Positions 29,401 through 37,566 of a DNA stretch of 64,000 bases are shown piece by piece. Made by a program: the position numbers and the translations under genes. How positions within the stretch are numbered: position 1 is the stretch's first letter; each line of letters starts with the position of its first letter. A model generated the notes under the pieces. That model had not been told where the DNA came from. It saw only the letters and a program-made list of their open reading frames with translations, and searched no databases. Origin of the DNA: Cognatiluteimonas weifangensis (GTDB lineage Bacteria; Pseudomonadota; Gammaproteobacteria; Xanthomonadales; Xanthomonadaceae); assembly GCF_003416885.1 (NCBI RefSeq), contig NZ_QVPD01000010.1, positions 1 to 64,000 of the forward strand. Reading direction: 5' to 3'.

Positions 29401-29688
29401 GCCGAGCACGTGCCCGACCTGATGCTGCTCGACATCGAGATGCCGCGCATGGACGGCTACGAATTGGCCACCGCGATGAAGGCCGACCCGCGCCTGCGCG
29501 ACGTGCCGATCATCATGATCACCTCGCGGACCGGCGAGAAACACCGCCAGCGCGCGATGGAGATCGGCGTCAACCGCTACCTCGGCAAGCCGTACCAGGA
29601 ACACGAGCTGATGCGCAACGTGTTCGAACTGCTGGCGCAGGAACAGACCGCCGGCGCGACCGGCCGGGAGCCGCTGGGCCATGGCTGA
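23434..29688 (+). CDS. chpA: Hybrid chemosensory histidine kinase ChpA (PilL)
   Basis: A 2084-residue CheA-like hybrid kinase. An N-terminal HPt-like domain lies near residue 50 ([12 protein letters not shown]). A canonical HPt follows with His710 ([13 protein letters not shown]), then a degenerate one near His892 ([11 protein letters not shown]) and another canonical one with His1347 ([13 protein letters not shown]). Dimerisation and ATPase domains come next (N box [12 protein letters not shown] near 1667, GRGVGMDVV near 1760), then a CheW domain, and a C-terminal receiver with Asp2000 ([13 protein letters not shown]). It should phosphorylate PilG/PilH and its own receiver. Between the third and fourth HPt regions is a charged AEAER repeat (1073-1269). 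P. aeruginosa ChpA (2472 residues) has more transfer domains. The start is set by GGAGG before the ATG. Confidence 0.95.
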   Translation: MTTVLRDAIDYTTLGWVKPELDETLRQARLEIEAFAEDPTDTSRMRFCAGYLHQVQGTLRMVELYAPAMVAEEMEQLAQALQEARVPDHDEACATLMRGVVLLPDYLERLQGGHKDIPIVLLPLLNELRAARGETGLSESVLFAPDLQRPLPDTLAPEATGPRQSREVSAAPLLAQLHDALAGWPEQGAPASAAALAAAIDGLLAQAGEEAGRRMLWVASSVAGALRDGALPPTAALRQAFASVERETRRLFEDDGFGMPRAEAALEPTRQLLYHVAHADAEHAALQGLRDTFELDAQAPSESELAHAQGSLTGRNRALLDTVSAAVKEDLLRVKDALDLHLRSGQGDVAGLQPQVEALGRVADTLGMLGLGVARNVVQQQRDAMRGIVSGDHGADEGALLDIAGALLYVDASLDEQVARLGGPGAGADDDMLASESRKVLEVLAREAIANFADARQAFVAFVETNWDHGELVEVPRLLQEVAGALRMLELPLPAQYLTGVQLFAERELIARHRVPNGRQLDTLADALASLEYYLEALREQRPNRDDILDIARNSLESLGYWPLPAAEPVAPASAPAPDAADAPALPVEPSPVAAAFEVPGIEVPNVEAQAVEAPSAVEASAAPAPVAPPAPAAEPRPQPAPASAPAAAPVGQGTVGGFEVTGDEIDDEIREVFLEEFEEEIDNLDQLLPPWRAAPEDLEKLRPIRRVFHTLKGSGRLVGARTLGEFAWKTENMLNRVLDGTRPVSDAVVAMVDQAFYTLPQLHAALRGEGSLGADLAGMQEVADRIAAGEDAFYTAPAAAMVPEPEPEPELVADTAEAAVAAAAGTIAPELPAGPQDTATGDDGVVANVDPVLLEILDTEISGHLATVDQWIFAARTAPASADDGLLRAIHTMNGAFAMTEVPAITDAMTPAEAYVKRLLVAHAIVTPEGVDALAQLTETARLTLAALHAPAPRVPRCDALAARLAALRDSLPEGILPLEETAAPALPVEPADDALARELAALDLSAYGDLAAAFEDPDAAQAEPSRIEPVAFSDLEASGLEAEIFAPGPEAATPAADAPAPVEDLTADFIEAERLEAERLEAERLEAERLEAERLEAERLEAEHAAAERAEAERAETERAETERAEAERAETERAEAERAEAERAEAERAEAERAEAERLEEAERLEYAQLEAEYAEQDRLAREQQAQAERAAAERAAAERAEAERAEAERAEAERAEAERAEAERAEAERAEAERAEAERAEAERAEAERAEAERAEAERAEAERLAAAPAAIPPAAPDSRARTAAAVEDPDEALDLAGLDPELVDIFVEESVDLLDHADGLLAQLHETPGERELLIGLQRDLHTLKGGARMAGIMAVGELGHVMESLLEAVVDQRTELGRDSVPLLERGIDRLHAMVTRVGTRRAIALPQQLIAEFDARSRGQAFAPAAHDTGAAAAPAPLPAPKVELKPLSAPIGEPHPDDDVSVRAPQEQVRIRADLLDRLVNYAGEVAIYRARLEQQLGAFRSAMVEMEQTNMRLRDQLRRLDSETEAQIIARYQREHDTADQTFDPLELDRFSTLQQLSRALAESAADLTSLQGSLDDLTRQYETLLLQQSRVSSDLQEGLMRTRMVPFDALVPRLRRVLRQAATDTGKQVQLKLEGAQGELDRNVLERMTAPLEHMLRNAVAHGLEAPDARRKARKPEEGEIRIAVRREGSEVVLEVADDGAGLNRQAIRERALARGLIRGDAVLADSVLDALIFEPGFSTADHVSRLAGRGVGMDVVASEVRQLGGTIDIQTRAGKGTSFLLRLPQTLAVTQAVFVRIGETSFAVPIASVRGVGRIARADLDKPGASYAYGGEDYALHDLGVLLGAGAAKAEGQLQMPLLLIRSGDLRAAVAVDQVLGNREIVVKPVGPQVASIPGIFGATIMGDGNVVVILDVAPLVRRRAAQPRDLAPAPAVEARRVPLVMVVDDSVTMRKVTGRVLERHNFEVGTAKDGIDALERMAEHVPDLMLLDIEMPRMDGYELATAMKADPRLRDVPIIMITSRTGEKHRQRAMEIGVNRYLGKPYQEHELMRNVFELLAQEQTAGATGREPLGHG
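26650..27240 (+). repeat. AEAER-coding 15-bp tandem repeat within chpA
   Basis: The DNA repeats a 15-bp unit (GCCGAAGCCGAACGY, coding A-E-A-E-R). It begins with about six EAERL units, continues as [10 protein letters not shown] units, is interrupted once ([17 protein letters not shown], about 26929-26998) and then resumes. Units use GAA and CGT/CGC in near-identical form although the surrounding gene prefers GAG, which suggests recent expansion. Alternating Glu and Arg should form a long single alpha helix. Gains or losses of a unit keep the frame. Confidence 0.9.
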
Positions 29689-30874
29689 ACCGGCCATGCG
29701 GGTCGCGCTGCTGGCGCGCCCCGGCGCCGCCTGCGAGCGCCTGCAGGCGGCGCTGCAGGAAGCCGGAGCGCAGCTGGTGCTGGTCGCCGATCCGACCCAG
29801 GGCGCGGCCGTCGACGTCGCCGCGGCCGGGGCGCAGGCGGTGCTGGTGGCGCTGGAGCCGAGCGTGGAAGAGGCGCTGGACCGCTACGAGGCGCTGCTGG
29901 CGGATCCGGCGGTCACCGTGATCTTCGACGAGGCCGAACTCGCCGCGCAGCGCGACGGCTGGGACGCGGCGCGCTGGGTGCGGCACCTGGCCGCCAAGCT
30001 CCATCGCCACGGTGACGTGCTGCCGCCCGGCGCCGAAGCCGTGGCCGAGGACGTGGACCTGCAGCCCCAGCCCGGCGGCCTGAGTCTGTACCGACGCCCG
30101 GAAAGCGACGGTGATCTCAGCGCCATCGCCGGCGAGGCCGAGACCCTGGCCGTGGCCGTGCCGCGCGACCAGCTGGACTCGACCGCGGCGGCCCCCGACC
30201 GAGCGGGACCCGCCGCGGCGCCGGCGCCCCCGCTGGACCTGGGCGAACCCGCCGACGACCACCTCGCCCGCGACCGTTTCCAGCGCGACCTGGACGAGCT
30301 GCAGCAGCGGATCGCCGGCATGGAACTGGTCGATGCGCCGCGCCCGCGGGTCAACCGCGACGGCGCGGTGCTGGTGCTGGCTGGAATCGGCGGCCCGGAT
30401 GCGGTACGACAACTGCTCGGCAGCCTGCCGGAGGGGTTCCCGCGGCCGGTCCTGATCCAGCAGCGTCTGGACGGCGCCCGCCACGACAAGCTGGTGCGGC
30501 AGATGCAGCGCGCCACCGCGATGCCGGTGCACCTGGCCGTGGCCGGCGAGGCGCTGCAGCGCGGCCATGTCTACGTATTGCCGGCGGAGCTGGGCCTGAT
30601 CGCCGACGACGCCGGGCTGCGTTTCGGCGATGCCGGCGCCGACCTGCTGGCGCAGCTGCCGGCCGCCGACAGCGCCGTGATCCTGCTCAGCGGCAGCGAT
30701 CCGGCGGTGGTGGATGCGGCCATGACCCACGCCGCCCGCGGCGCGCTGGTGGCCGGGCAGTCGCCCGACGGCTGCTACGACGCCGTCGCGGCCCAGGCGC
30801 TGGCCGCGCGCGGGGCCGAAGCCGGCGCGCCCGCCGAACTCGCCCGCAAGCTGGCCGCGCGCTGGCCGGCCTGA
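29681..30874 (+). CDS. chpB: ChpB-like CheB-domain protein, probably catalytically inactive
   Basis: A 397-residue protein whose C-terminal half (about 228-390) aligns with the CheB methylesterase domain; [18 protein letters not shown] matches the usual GERVLPGHAYIAP region. The catalytic residues appear lost: the Ser of the GASTGG loop is Gly235 in AGIGGP, and the His of QHMP is Gln261 in QQRL. The Asp loop is also altered (SGSDPAVV). The N-terminal half resembles a receiver fold without the Asp phosphosite. The start overlaps chpA by 8 bases. Position between chpA and chpC identifies it as the ChpB counterpart. A structural role, or no role in demethylation, is inferred. Confidence 0.82.
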   Translation: MAEPAMRVALLARPGAACERLQAALQEAGAQLVLVADPTQGAAVDVAAAGAQAVLVALEPSVEEALDRYEALLADPAVTVIFDEAELAAQRDGWDAARWVRHLAAKLHRHGDVLPPGAEAVAEDVDLQPQPGGLSLYRRPESDGDLSAIAGEAETLAVAVPRDQLDSTAAAPDRAGPAAAPAPPLDLGEPADDHLARDRFQRDLDELQQRIAGMELVDAPRPRVNRDGAVLVLAGIGGPDAVRQLLGSLPEGFPRPVLIQQRLDGARHDKLVRQMQRATAMPVHLAVAGEALQRGHVYVLPAELGLIADDAGLRFGDAGADLLAQLPAADSAVILLSGSDPAVVDAAMTHAARGALVAGQSPDGCYDAVAAQALAARGAEAGAPAELARKLAARWPA

Positions 30875-30893
30875 AGCCCAAGGACTCCCGCCC

Positions 30894-31376
30894 ATGAATT
30901 CCTCCACTTCCCAGACCGATATCCGCGGCGTGCTGATCCAGGTGGCGGGCGCGCGTTTGCTGCTGCCCAACGCCACCATCGCCGAGGTGCTGTCGTTCGC
31001 CGCGCCGGAGCCGGTCGCCGGAGCGCCGGACTGGCTGCTCGGCCGCATCCGCTGGCGCGGCTGGCAGCTGCCGCTGATCGCCTTCGCGCGCCTGGCGGGC
31101 ATCGCCGACGAACATGGCGGCCTGGGCAGCAAAGTGGTGGTGCTCAAGGCCCTCGGCGGCGATCCCAAAGCGCCGTTCTTCGCCCTGCTGACCCAGGGCT
31201 TCCCGCGTCTGGTGACTGTGTCGCGTGCGGCGCTGGCGGCCGACGATGGCGCCCTTGGCCAGGACCTGCCGGCCGGCGTGCAGGCACGGGTGGTGCTCAA
31301 CGAGGATGCCGCGCTGTTGCCGGACCTGGAGCAGGTCGAGCAGCTGATCGGGCAGGCGCTGGCGCAGGCGGCCTGA
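30894..31376 (+). CDS. chpC: CheW-like adaptor ChpC
   Basis: A 160-residue CheW-domain protein. The fold is visible in GVLIQVAGARLLLPNATIAEVL, PDWLLGRIRWRGWQLPLIAFARLAG and VNR-equivalent loops such as FFALLTQGFPRLVTVS. ChpC is the second adaptor of the Chp pathway and may connect ChpA to another receptor. It ends the cluster 20 bp after chpB. It faces rsmE on the opposite strand across 26 bp. In P. aeruginosa chpD and chpE follow; both are missing here, and rsmE-bioA come directly next. Confidence 0.88.
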   Translation: MNSSTSQTDIRGVLIQVAGARLLLPNATIAEVLSFAAPEPVAGAPDWLLGRIRWRGWQLPLIAFARLAGIADEHGGLGSKVVVLKALGGDPKAPFFALLTQGFPRLVTVSRAALAADDGALGQDLPAGVQARVVLNEDAALLPDLEQVEQLIGQALAQAA

Positions 31377-31402
31377 GCACTGCGTCGCGCGCCCGGCGCG
31401 GT

Positions 31403-32137
31403 TCAGCCCAGATCGCCGTGGAGCGCCTGCAGTGCCGCGATCGCGGCGAGGCCGGCGGTTTCCGTGCGCAGCACCCGCGGCCCCAGCCGCAAGCCGGCGA
31501 AACCGTGATCGCGCAACGTGGCCAGGTCGCGCGCCGACCAGCCGCCCTCGGGGCCGATCGCCAGCACGATGCCATCGGCCGCGGCGACGCCCGCGTCCAG
31601 GCCGTGCGCGGCTTGCGGGTCCAGCAGCAGGCGCCGGGCCCCGGCGGGCAGCCGGGCGACGGCCGTCGCCAGCGGCTGCGGCGCGGACACCGGCGGCACC
31701 GTGGCGCGCCCGGATTGCCCGCAGGCGGCGACGACGACCTCGCGCCAGTGCGTCGTGCGCTTGTCGGCGCGTTCGCCGTCCAGCCGGACCTCGCTGCGCT
31801 CGCTGACCACCGGCACGATCGCCGCGACCCCGAGTTCGGTCGCCTTCTGCAGGATCCAGTCCATCTTCTCGCCGCGCGCGATGCCCTGCACCAGGATGAT
31901 CGCCAGCGGCGATTCGTTGTCGGTCCGGCGAGCGGCGACGACTTCCGCCCGCACTTCGCGCTTGCCCACCGACACCAGGCGCGCGTCGTAATCGTGGCCG
32001 TCGCCGTTGAACAGCACGCAGGCGTCGCCCGGCTGCAGGCGCAGCACGCGCACCAGGTGCGCGGCGGCGGCGTCGGGCAGGACCAGGGTGTCGCCCGCAC
32101 GCAGCGGCCGGTCGACGAAGCTGCGGGTCAGGCGCAC
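31403..32137 (-). CDS. rsmE: 16S rRNA (uracil-1498-N3) methyltransferase RsmE
   Basis: A 244-residue SPOUT methyltransferase (E. coli 243) that methylates U1498 of 16S rRNA using S-adenosylmethionine. An N-terminal PUA-like domain is followed by RGEKMDWILQKATELGVAAIVPV and the trefoil-knot motifs LAIGPEGGWSARDL and LRLGPRVLRTETAGLAAI, which hold the cofactor. The start is a GTG inside the 3' end of bioA (10-base overlap), chosen because it gives the family length. The neighbouring order chpC / rsmE / bioA resembles P. aeruginosa. Confidence 0.93.
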   Translation of the reverse strand: MRLTRSFVDRPLRAGDTLVLPDAAAAHLVRVLRLQPGDACVLFNGDGHDYDARLVSVGKREVRAEVVAARRTDNESPLAIILVQGIARGEKMDWILQKATELGVAAIVPVVSERSEVRLDGERADKRTTHWREVVVAACGQSGRATVPPVSAPQPLATAVARLPAGARRLLLDPQAAHGLDAGVAAADGIVLAIGPEGGWSARDLATLRDHGFAGLRLGPRVLRTETAGLAAIAALQALHGDLG

Positions 32138-33510
32138 CGGTCCGCCTCCGCCAGCGCGGTGGCGGTGGCGTGCGCCAGCAGGTCCAGCTGCGCGTCGTCG
32201 ATGCAGTAGGGCGGCATCCAGTACAGCACGTCGCCCAGCGGGCGCAGCAGCACGTCGGCGTCCAGCGCCGCGCGGTACATGCGCAGGCCGCGGCGGCCGG
32301 CGATCTCCACCGCGTGGCCGTCCTCGCGGTTGTCCGGTTCCGGATGCAGTTCGATCGCCACCACCATCCCCAGCTGGCGCACTTCCGCCACCGCCGGATG
32401 GGTGCGGAACGGCGCCGCCAGCGCAACCATCCGGGCGGCGGTGGCGCGGTTGCGCGCCAGCACGTCGTCGGCGTCGAAGATGTCCAGCGAAGCCAGCGCC
32501 GCCGCGCAGGCCAGCGGGTTGCCGCTGTAGCTGTGCGAATGCAGGAACGCGCGCTCGCGCGAGTCGTCGAGGAAGCCGTCGTAGATGTCCTGCGTCGCCA
32601 GCACCGCGCACAGCGGCAGGAAGCCGCCGGTCAGGCCCTTGGACAGGCACATCAAATCCGGCTGGATGCCGGCCTGTTCGCAGGCGAACAGGGTGCCGGT
32701 GCGGCCGAAGCCGACCGCGATCTCGTCGGCGATCAGGAACACGCCGTACGCGTCGCACAGTTCGCGCACGCGCCGCAGGTAGGCGGGATGGTGCATGCGC
32801 ATGCCGCCGGCGCACTGCAGCAGCGGTTCGAGGATGAAGGCGCAGATTTCGCCGGCGTGCGCGTCGAACAGCGCCGCCAGCGCGTCGGCGGCGCGCTCGG
32901 CGCAGGCGATCGCGGCGGCTTCATCGCGTGCGCCGAAGGCGTCGGGCGACGGCGCGAACAGCGATTCCAGCAGCAGCGGCGCATACACGCGCCGGTACAG
33001 CGGGATGTCGCCCACCGACAGCGCGCCCAGCGTCTCGCCGTGGTAGCTGCCGGTCAGCGCGACGAACTTGGTGCGGCCGGCGACGCCGCGGTTGTGGAAC
33101 CAGTGGAAGGCCATCTTCAGCGCCACTTCCACGCCCGAGGAGCCGTTGTCGGCGTAGAACACCTTGGCCAGCGGCGCGCGCCCGGCCTCGCGCGGGGCGA
33201 GGGCGAGCAGGCGTTCGGCCAGTTCGACCGCGGGCGCGTGCGAGCAGCCGGCCAGGATCACCTGCTCCAGCGTCTGCGCCTGCCGACCGATGGCCGCGGC
33301 GATACGCGGTTCGGCGTGGCCGTGCAGGTTGGTCCACCAGCTGCTGACCCCGTCCAGCACGCGGCGGCCGTCGAAGCCGACCAGCCAGGCGCCGTCGCCG
33401 CGCGCCACCGGCAGCAGCGGCAGCGCATGCGGATGTTCGCGCATCTGCGTGCACGGATGCCAGAGCACGGCCAGATCGCGCGTACGCCAGTCGTCGGCGT
33501 CCGCTATCAT
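32128..33510 (-). CDS. bioA: Adenosylmethionine-8-amino-7-oxononanoate aminotransferase
   Basis: A 460-residue class-III PLP aminotransferase of biotin synthesis, converting KAPA to DAPA with S-adenosylmethionine as amino donor. The substrate-site signature SSWWTNLHGHA is near residue 70, the PLP-phosphate GSYHGETLGALSVG follows, then LIADEIAVGFGRTG and the Schiff-base Lys291 in LSKGLTGGF. No other bio gene is nearby. The chosen ATG (MIADADDW) gives a length near the family; a start 42 bases upstream is possible. It diverges from nudE, and TATCAT/ATGATA in the spacer may serve as a -10. Confidence 0.94.
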   Translation of the reverse strand: MIADADDWRTRDLAVLWHPCTQMREHPHALPLLPVARGDGAWLVGFDGRRVLDGVSSWWTNLHGHAEPRIAAAIGRQAQTLEQVILAGCSHAPAVELAERLLALAPREAGRAPLAKVFYADNGSSGVEVALKMAFHWFHNRGVAGRTKFVALTGSYHGETLGALSVGDIPLYRRVYAPLLLESLFAPSPDAFGARDEAAAIACAERAADALAALFDAHAGEICAFILEPLLQCAGGMRMHHPAYLRRVRELCDAYGVFLIADEIAVGFGRTGTLFACEQAGIQPDLMCLSKGLTGGFLPLCAVLATQDIYDGFLDDSRERAFLHSHSYSGNPLACAAALASLDIFDADDVLARNRATAARMVALAAPFRTHPAVAEVRQLGMVVAIELHPEPDNREDGHAVEIAGRRGLRMYRAALDADVLLRPLGDVLYWMPPYCIDDAQLDLLAHATATALAEADRCA

Positions 33511-33614
33511 CGTGCCGGCATGAAGCCCGTCCCGGTCAGTTTGGCTATGCATTGCCGCATTATCGCCGCATCCGCGTCGCTCGCGTCCGCCACGCCATGG
33601 CGCGGAGGCCGGCG

Positions 33615-34166
33615 ATGAGCCGGCGCCTGCCGACGATCCACCACGTCAGCGAGCAGGATGCCGGCCCCTACCGGATGGAGCGGCTGGACCTGGAGTTCGG
33701 CAACGGCGAGCGCCGCCAGTACCAGCGCCTGCACAGCCGCGGCCACGGCGCGGTGATCGTGGTGCCGCTGCTGGACGCGGACACCGTGTTGCTGGTGCGC
33801 GAATACGCGGCCGGCACCCACCGCTACGAGCTGGGCCTGGTCGAGGGCCGGATCGATGCCGGCGAGGCGCCGCTGCACGCGGCCAACCGCGAGCTGCAGG
33901 AGGAGGCCGGCTACGCCGCCCGCTCGCTGCAGCTGCTGCGCATGCTGACGCTGTCGCCGCGCTACATGAGCCACCAGGCGCACGTGGTGGTCGCGCGCGA
34001 CCTGTACCCGCAGCGCCTGCCCGGCGACGAGCCGGAGGAGCTGGAAGTGGTGCCGTGGAAGCTGCACGCGCTGCACGAACTGGCGCTGCGCGAGGATTTT
34101 TCCGAGGGCCGCTCGCTGGCGGCCCTGTTCATCACCCGGGAGTGGCTGCAGCATGGCAACGGATGA
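33615..34166 (+). CDS. nudE: ADP compounds hydrolase NudE (Nudix family)
   Basis: A 183-residue Nudix hydrolase (E. coli NudE 186). NudE cleaves ADP-ribose, Ap3A and NADH to AMP and phosphorylated products. The Nudix box GRIDAGEAPLHAANRELQEE spans about residues 82-101 with the REx2EE catalytic core, preceded by VLLVREYAAGTHRYELGLVEG and followed by LSPRYMSHQAHVVVARDLYP. The ATG at MSRRLPT has GGAGG ahead of it. The 3' end overlaps cysQ by 14 bases; a nudE-cysQ pair is common in gammaproteobacteria. Confidence 0.92.
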   Translation: MSRRLPTIHHVSEQDAGPYRMERLDLEFGNGERRQYQRLHSRGHGAVIVVPLLDADTVLLVREYAAGTHRYELGLVEGRIDAGEAPLHAANRELQEEAGYAARSLQLLRMLTLSPRYMSHQAHVVVARDLYPQRLPGDEPEELEVVPWKLHALHELALREDFSEGRSLAALFITREWLQHGNG

Positions 34167-34965
34167 GATCGGGCGGCTGCGCGAAGGCGCGATCGCGCTG
34201 GCGCATGCGGCCGCGGCCGCGATCCTGGAGGTGTACCGGGGCGAGTTCGCGGTCGCGCACAAGGACGACCGCTCGCCGCTGACCGCTGCCGACCTGGCCG
34301 CGCACGCCTGCATCGTCGCCGGGCTGGAGCGGCTGGCGCCGGAGATCCCGGTGCTGTCGGAGGAGTCCGCGCAGGACGTGCCGACGCTGCAGCGCCGGCA
34401 ATGGTCGCGGATGTGGCTGGTCGACCCGCTCGACGGCACCCGCGAGTTCGTCAAGCGCAACGGCGAGTTCACCGTCAACATCGCCCTGATCGAGGACGGC
34501 GTACCGGTGCTGGGCGTGGTGCAGGCGCCGGTGACCGGCGCGCTGTGGTACGGCCAGCGCGGCCACGGCGCGTTCCGTCGCGACGGCGACACCGAGGTCG
34601 CCATCCGTACCCGGGTGCCGGCGGCCGCGCCGCTGCGCGTCGCCGCCAGCCGCTCGCACCGCGATCCGCGCACCGAGGCGCTCATGGCCCGGATCGGGGA
34701 GGTGGAAACAGTCGGCATCGGCTCGTCGCTGAAATTCTGCCGCCTCGCCGAGGGCGCCATGGACGTGTATCCGCGCTTCGGGCCGACCAGCGAATGGGAC
34801 ACCGCCGCCGGACAATGCGTGCTCGAAGCCGCGGGCGGGATCGTGATCGATCCGCGCGGCCGGCCGCTGCGCTACAACCAGCGCGACACCATCCTCAACG
34901 GCGATTTCCTGGCGCTGGGCGATCCCGCGCTGCCGTGGCGCGACTGGCTGGATCCGCGCGCCTGA
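34153..34965 (+). CDS. cysQ: 3'(2'),5'-bisphosphate nucleotidase CysQ
   Basis: A 270-residue member of the inositol monophosphatase family. CysQ hydrolyses PAP, the by-product of sulfate assimilation, to AMP. Metal-binding motifs are VLSEESAQD (about 72-80), WLVDPLDGTREF (Asp91, Asp94) and the C-terminal GPTSEWDTAAGQCVLEAAGG. The start lies inside the end of nudE, so the two are translationally linked. A 122-bp spacer with no gene separates it from mazG. Confidence 0.93.
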   Translation: MATDEIGRLREGAIALAHAAAAAILEVYRGEFAVAHKDDRSPLTAADLAAHACIVAGLERLAPEIPVLSEESAQDVPTLQRRQWSRMWLVDPLDGTREFVKRNGEFTVNIALIEDGVPVLGVVQAPVTGALWYGQRGHGAFRRDGDTEVAIRTRVPAAAPLRVAASRSHRDPRTEALMARIGEVETVGIGSSLKFCRLAEGAMDVYPRFGPTSEWDTAAGQCVLEAAGGIVIDPRGRPLRYNQRDTILNGDFLALGDPALPWRDWLDPRA

Positions 34966-35087
34966 CCGGTGCCCGGCGGCATCGGCTGCGCGCGCGGGCG
35001 CCCGAACACGAAAAGCCGGGCCGGGCGTTGCGCAAGCGGCGCCCCGTCGTCGGGGACGGCATCCGCAACCTTGTCGAGGGGAAACGC

Positions 35088-35921
35088 ATGAACGACATCA
35101 CCGGCGACCCGCGCGAGATCGCCACCCTGCTCGCGATCATGGCCCGCTTGCGCGATCCCGACGGTGGCTGTCCCTGGGACCTGCAGCAGAGCTTCGCCAC
35201 GATCGCGCCGTACACGATCGAGGAGGCCTACGAGGTCGCCGACGCGATCGACCGCAACGACCTGGGCGACCTGCGCGAGGAACTCGGCGACCTGCTGCTG
35301 CAGGTGGTGTTCCATGCGCGCATGGCGCAGGAACGCGGCGCGTTCGCCTTCGCCGACGTGGTCGCGGCGATCTGCGACAAGATGCTGCGCCGCCACCCGC
35401 ACGTGTTCGCCGGCGCCAGCGTCGACGGCGTGGAGGCGCAGACCCGGGAGTGGGAGGCGCACAAGCGCCGCGAGCGCGATGCCGCCGGGGAGGCGGACAC
35501 CTCCGCGCTGGCCGGCATCGCCCGCGGCCTGCCGGAGTGGCAGCGCGCGCTCAAGCTGCAGCAGCGCGCCGCGCGCGTGGGCTTCGACTGGCCCGGGCCG
35601 GAGCCGGTGATCGCCAAGCTGCACGAAGAGATCGACGAGGCCCGGGTCGAGTTCGCCGCGGTCGCGGCCGCCGCGGACGATGCGCAGGCGCGCGACCGGC
35701 TGGAGGACGAGATCGGCGACGTGCTGTTCGTCTGCGCCAACCTGGCGCGGCACGCCAGGGTCGACCCCGGCAGCGCGCTGCGCCGCGCCAACGCCAAGTT
35801 CGAGCGCCGGTTCCGGGCGATGGAGGCGCTGGCGGCGGCCGACGGCGTGTCGTTGTCGCAGCTGCCGCTGCAGGCGCAGGATGCCTACTGGGAGCGCGCC
35901 AAGGCGGCCGAACGCGCATAG
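35088..35921 (+). CDS. mazG: Nucleoside triphosphate pyrophosphohydrolase MazG
   Basis: A 277-residue protein with two MazG domains (all-alpha NTP pyrophosphohydrolases). MazG hydrolyses (d)NTPs to monophosphates and is tied to ppGpp levels and clearance of aberrant nucleotides. The first domain shows LRDPDGGCPWDLQQSF, TIEEAYEVADAI and DLREELGDLLLQVVFHA; the junction has MLRRHPHVF; the second has LHEEIDEAR and LEDEIGDVLFVCANLAR with its metal-binding carboxylates. The ATG at MNDITGD follows GAGGGG. A stable hairpin follows the stop. Confidence 0.94.
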   Translation: MNDITGDPREIATLLAIMARLRDPDGGCPWDLQQSFATIAPYTIEEAYEVADAIDRNDLGDLREELGDLLLQVVFHARMAQERGAFAFADVVAAICDKMLRRHPHVFAGASVDGVEAQTREWEAHKRRERDAAGEADTSALAGIARGLPEWQRALKLQQRAARVGFDWPGPEPVIAKLHEEIDEARVEFAAVAAAADDAQARDRLEDEIGDVLFVCANLARHARVDPGSALRRANAKFERRFRAMEALAAADGVSLSQLPLQAQDAYWERAKAAERA

Positions 35922-35922
35922 T

Positions 35923-35948
35923 CCGGGCCGCGCGCTGCGCGCGCCCGG
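35923..35948 (+). terminator. Strong hairpin just after mazG
   Basis: CCGGGC plus CGCGCGC pairs with GCGCGCG plus CCCGG over 12 bp, with a single bulged C and a very short loop, starting 2 bases past the stop codon. No T-tract follows. In such GC-rich genomes, hairpins without T-tracts may still terminate or protect the 3' end. Confidence 0.4.
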
Positions 35949-36019
35949 GGCCGCGGCGATTGCCGGGGGCGCCCCATCCGGTCCGGACGCATCCGGCCGA
36001 CATGCAGCAGGAGGCCACG

Positions 36020-36322
36020 ATGAAACGCTACGCCAGCTTCGGCGAGTTCTATCCGTTCTACCTGTCCGAGCACGCCAACCGCAGTTCGCGGCGGCTGCAT
36101 TTCGTCGGCAGCTGCGGCGTGCTGGCGCTGCTGGCGCTGGCGCTGGTGCAGCGCAACGCGTGGTGGCTGGCGGGCGCGCCGGTGTGCGGCTACGGCTTCG
36201 CCTGGGTCGGGCATTTCTTCTTCGAGAAGAACCGGCCGGCGACGTTCCGGTATCCGCTGTATTCGCTGATGGGCGACTGGGTGATGTTCAAGGACATCCT
36301 CCTCGGCCGCGTCCGCTTGTAG
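36020..36322 (+). CDS. Mpo1-like membrane protein (DUF962)
   Basis: A 100-residue protein of the DUF962 / Mpo1-like family. It opens MKRYASFGEFYPFYLSEHAN, has RRLHFVGSCGVLALLALALV as a first membrane segment, a second around WWLAGAPVCGYGFAWVG, and the conserved HFFFEKNRPATFRYPLYSLMGD. In yeast, Mpo1 is an iron-dependent dioxygenase of 2-hydroxy fatty acids and the conserved histidines are thought to hold iron. Whether bacterial members do this is not known from the sequence. AGGAGG precedes the ATG at good spacing. The gene ends just ahead of repeat element B. Confidence 0.85.
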   Translation: MKRYASFGEFYPFYLSEHANRSSRRLHFVGSCGVLALLALALVQRNAWWLAGAPVCGYGFAWVGHFFFEKNRPATFRYPLYSLMGDWVMFKDILLGRVRL

Positions 36323-36336
36323 CCAACAGGCGATGG

Positions 36337-36534
36337 CAAGGCCAGTGCTCCGGCCTGTGCGGGATACGCCGCTAATCCGTCCTTGGCGCGGACACCTCTG
36401 CGCGGAAGTCCTGCCGAAGACACACCATGCAGACATTCCTTCAAGCGCGGGAGCTTCCGCGGGGAAGTCGGCGGCCCAGCCTGTACGGGACATACCGTGA
36501 AGATTTCCCTTCAAGTGCGGAAGCCTGTACGGGG
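36337..36534 (+). repeat. R2 repeat array, locus B
   Basis: Degenerate units begin at about 36337, 36405 and 36464, and the next begins the core at 36535, giving 68-, 59- and 71-bp steps. They carry the same GCCTGTGCGGGAYACGCC and CGCGGAAG-type blocks as locus A. The region lies between the DUF962 gene and the convergent DUF486 gene. Confidence 0.8.
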
Positions 36535-36820
36535 GAAGCCGGTGGCCCGGCCTGTGCGGGACACGCCGTGAATACGTCCCGGTAGGCTCCTCGGCGGCAT
36601 CCATGCCGCCGACGGTCCCGCACAGGCCGGGCCACCGGCTTCCGGGCAAGTGAGTTGGCGCTTGAAAAGAGAGCCACCCGAAGCGACAGACTCCACGCTC
36701 GCGCAGTCGCCGGCCGACGGGCTGGGGGTGCGGAGAGTGGACCATGGATGGTCCACGACCCGACTTAAAGACAGGAGGTCGTCAGGAGGGCGCAGCACCC
36801 CCAGCCCGTCGGGCGGCGAC
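36535..36820 (+). repeat. Core of composite palindromic element, locus B
   Basis: The 108-bp palindrome (36535-36642) has perfect 28-bp arms and the nested 9-bp hairpin (36592-36600/36603-36611). A 63-bp linker follows, then the 115-bp palindrome (36706-36820) with 26-bp arms (one mismatch) and a nested 9-bp hairpin (36737-36745/36748-36756). Relative to locus A, a G:C pair in the long stem has become A:T on both sides, so pairing is kept. Confidence 0.9.
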
Positions 36821-37072
36821 TCCCTCCGAAGCCGAGCTCCCTAGGTCAGGGCCACCAATGACCTGCGGCCCGACTAAAAAAACAGGAGGTCGTCAGGAGG
36901 GTGCAGCACCCGCAGCCCGCCGGGTGGCGACTCCCTCCGAAGCCGAGCCCCCTAGGTCAGGGCCACCAATGACCTGCGGCCCGACTAAAAGGACAGCAGG
37001 TTGTCAGGAGGGCGTGGCGCCCCAGCCCGCCGGGCGGCGCCCTGCCAGGCGACGACTCTTTGCGAAGCCGAT
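36821..37072 (+). repeat. R1 repeat array, locus B (two further copies)
   Basis: Two R1 units follow the core at an exact 111-bp step; the ACAGSAGG blocks are at 36771 (core), 36882 and 36993. Both carry a small hairpin AGGTCA/TGACCT (36843-36848/36859-36864 and 36954-36959/36970-36975), different in sequence from the hairpin in the core but still paired. The last copy is degenerate at its end. Confidence 0.85.
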
Positions 37073-37116
37073 TCCCCCGAATGAATCCGACGGTTCATCG
37101 GCGCGCATTGCGCGCT

Positions 37117-37461
37117 TCAGTCCAGGAAGATCAGCCACGCCGCCGCGACGATCAGGGCGAAGCCGGCCCAGTGGTTCCACTTCAGCGGCTGCCCCAGGTA
37201 CCAGGCGGAAAAGCCGGCGAACACCAGCAGCGTGATCACCTCCTGCATGCCCTTGAGCTGCGGCGCGCTGTAGACCGCGCTGCCGAGGCGGTTGGCCGGT
37301 ACCTGCAGGGTGTATTCGAAGAAGGCGATGCCCCAGCTGGCCAGGATCACCGTTAGCAGCGGTGCGGACTTGTACCGCAGGTGCCCGTACCAGGCGAAGG
37401 TCATGAACACGTTGGAGCCCAGCAGCAGGGCCACGGGCAGGAAACGGTCGAGGAGGGACAT
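37117..37461 (-). CDS. Small four-helix membrane protein (DUF486, DMT-like)
   Basis: A 114-residue hydrophobic protein with four predicted membrane helices: LLDRFLPVALLLGSNVFMTFAW, TVILASWGIAFFEYTL, GMQEVITLLVFAGFSAWYL and WAGFALIVAAAWLIFL. It fits the DUF486 family, with the hallmark ASWGIAFFEYTLQVPANRLG and YSAPQLKGMQEVITL, a half-size relative of drug/metabolite transporters. Its substrate is unknown; such proteins probably work as dimers. It converges with the DUF962 gene across repeat element B and diverges from the response-regulator gene. Confidence 0.88.
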   Translation of the reverse strand: MSLLDRFLPVALLLGSNVFMTFAWYGHLRYKSAPLLTVILASWGIAFFEYTLQVPANRLGSAVYSAPQLKGMQEVITLLVFAGFSAWYLGQPLKWNHWAGFALIVAAAWLIFLD

Positions 37462-37503
37462 CGGGCGGCCGGACGGGTAGCAAACGGGGCCTCAGCCTAG
37501 CGC

Positions 37504-37551
37504 CTTCACACGCTTTCCACCCCGCACCCGGCATTCTTCACAAAGCTGAAG
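37504..37551 (+). promoter_or_regulatory. Possible operator ahead of the response-regulator gene
   Basis: CTTCACA occurs twice, at 37504 and 37536 (32 bp apart, about three helical turns), and the second is part of an inverted repeat CTTCA-N6-TGAAG. OmpR-family regulators bind tandem repeats near their own promoters, so autoregulation is a plausible reading but only an inference. Confidence 0.3.
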
Positions 37552-37566
37552 ACAAGGAGCCCCCGC

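Noticed and set aside
23323..29697. 2124-residue frame antisense to chpA
   Set aside because: It is the mirror of a GC-rich gene; its Phe-Gly repeats are the reverse reading of the AEAER repeat. The sense frame has clear kinase domains.
29681..30874. Frameshift or pseudogene status for chpB
   Set aside because: The frame is intact, of sensible length and overlaps its neighbour tightly. Loss of catalytic residues is better read as functional divergence.
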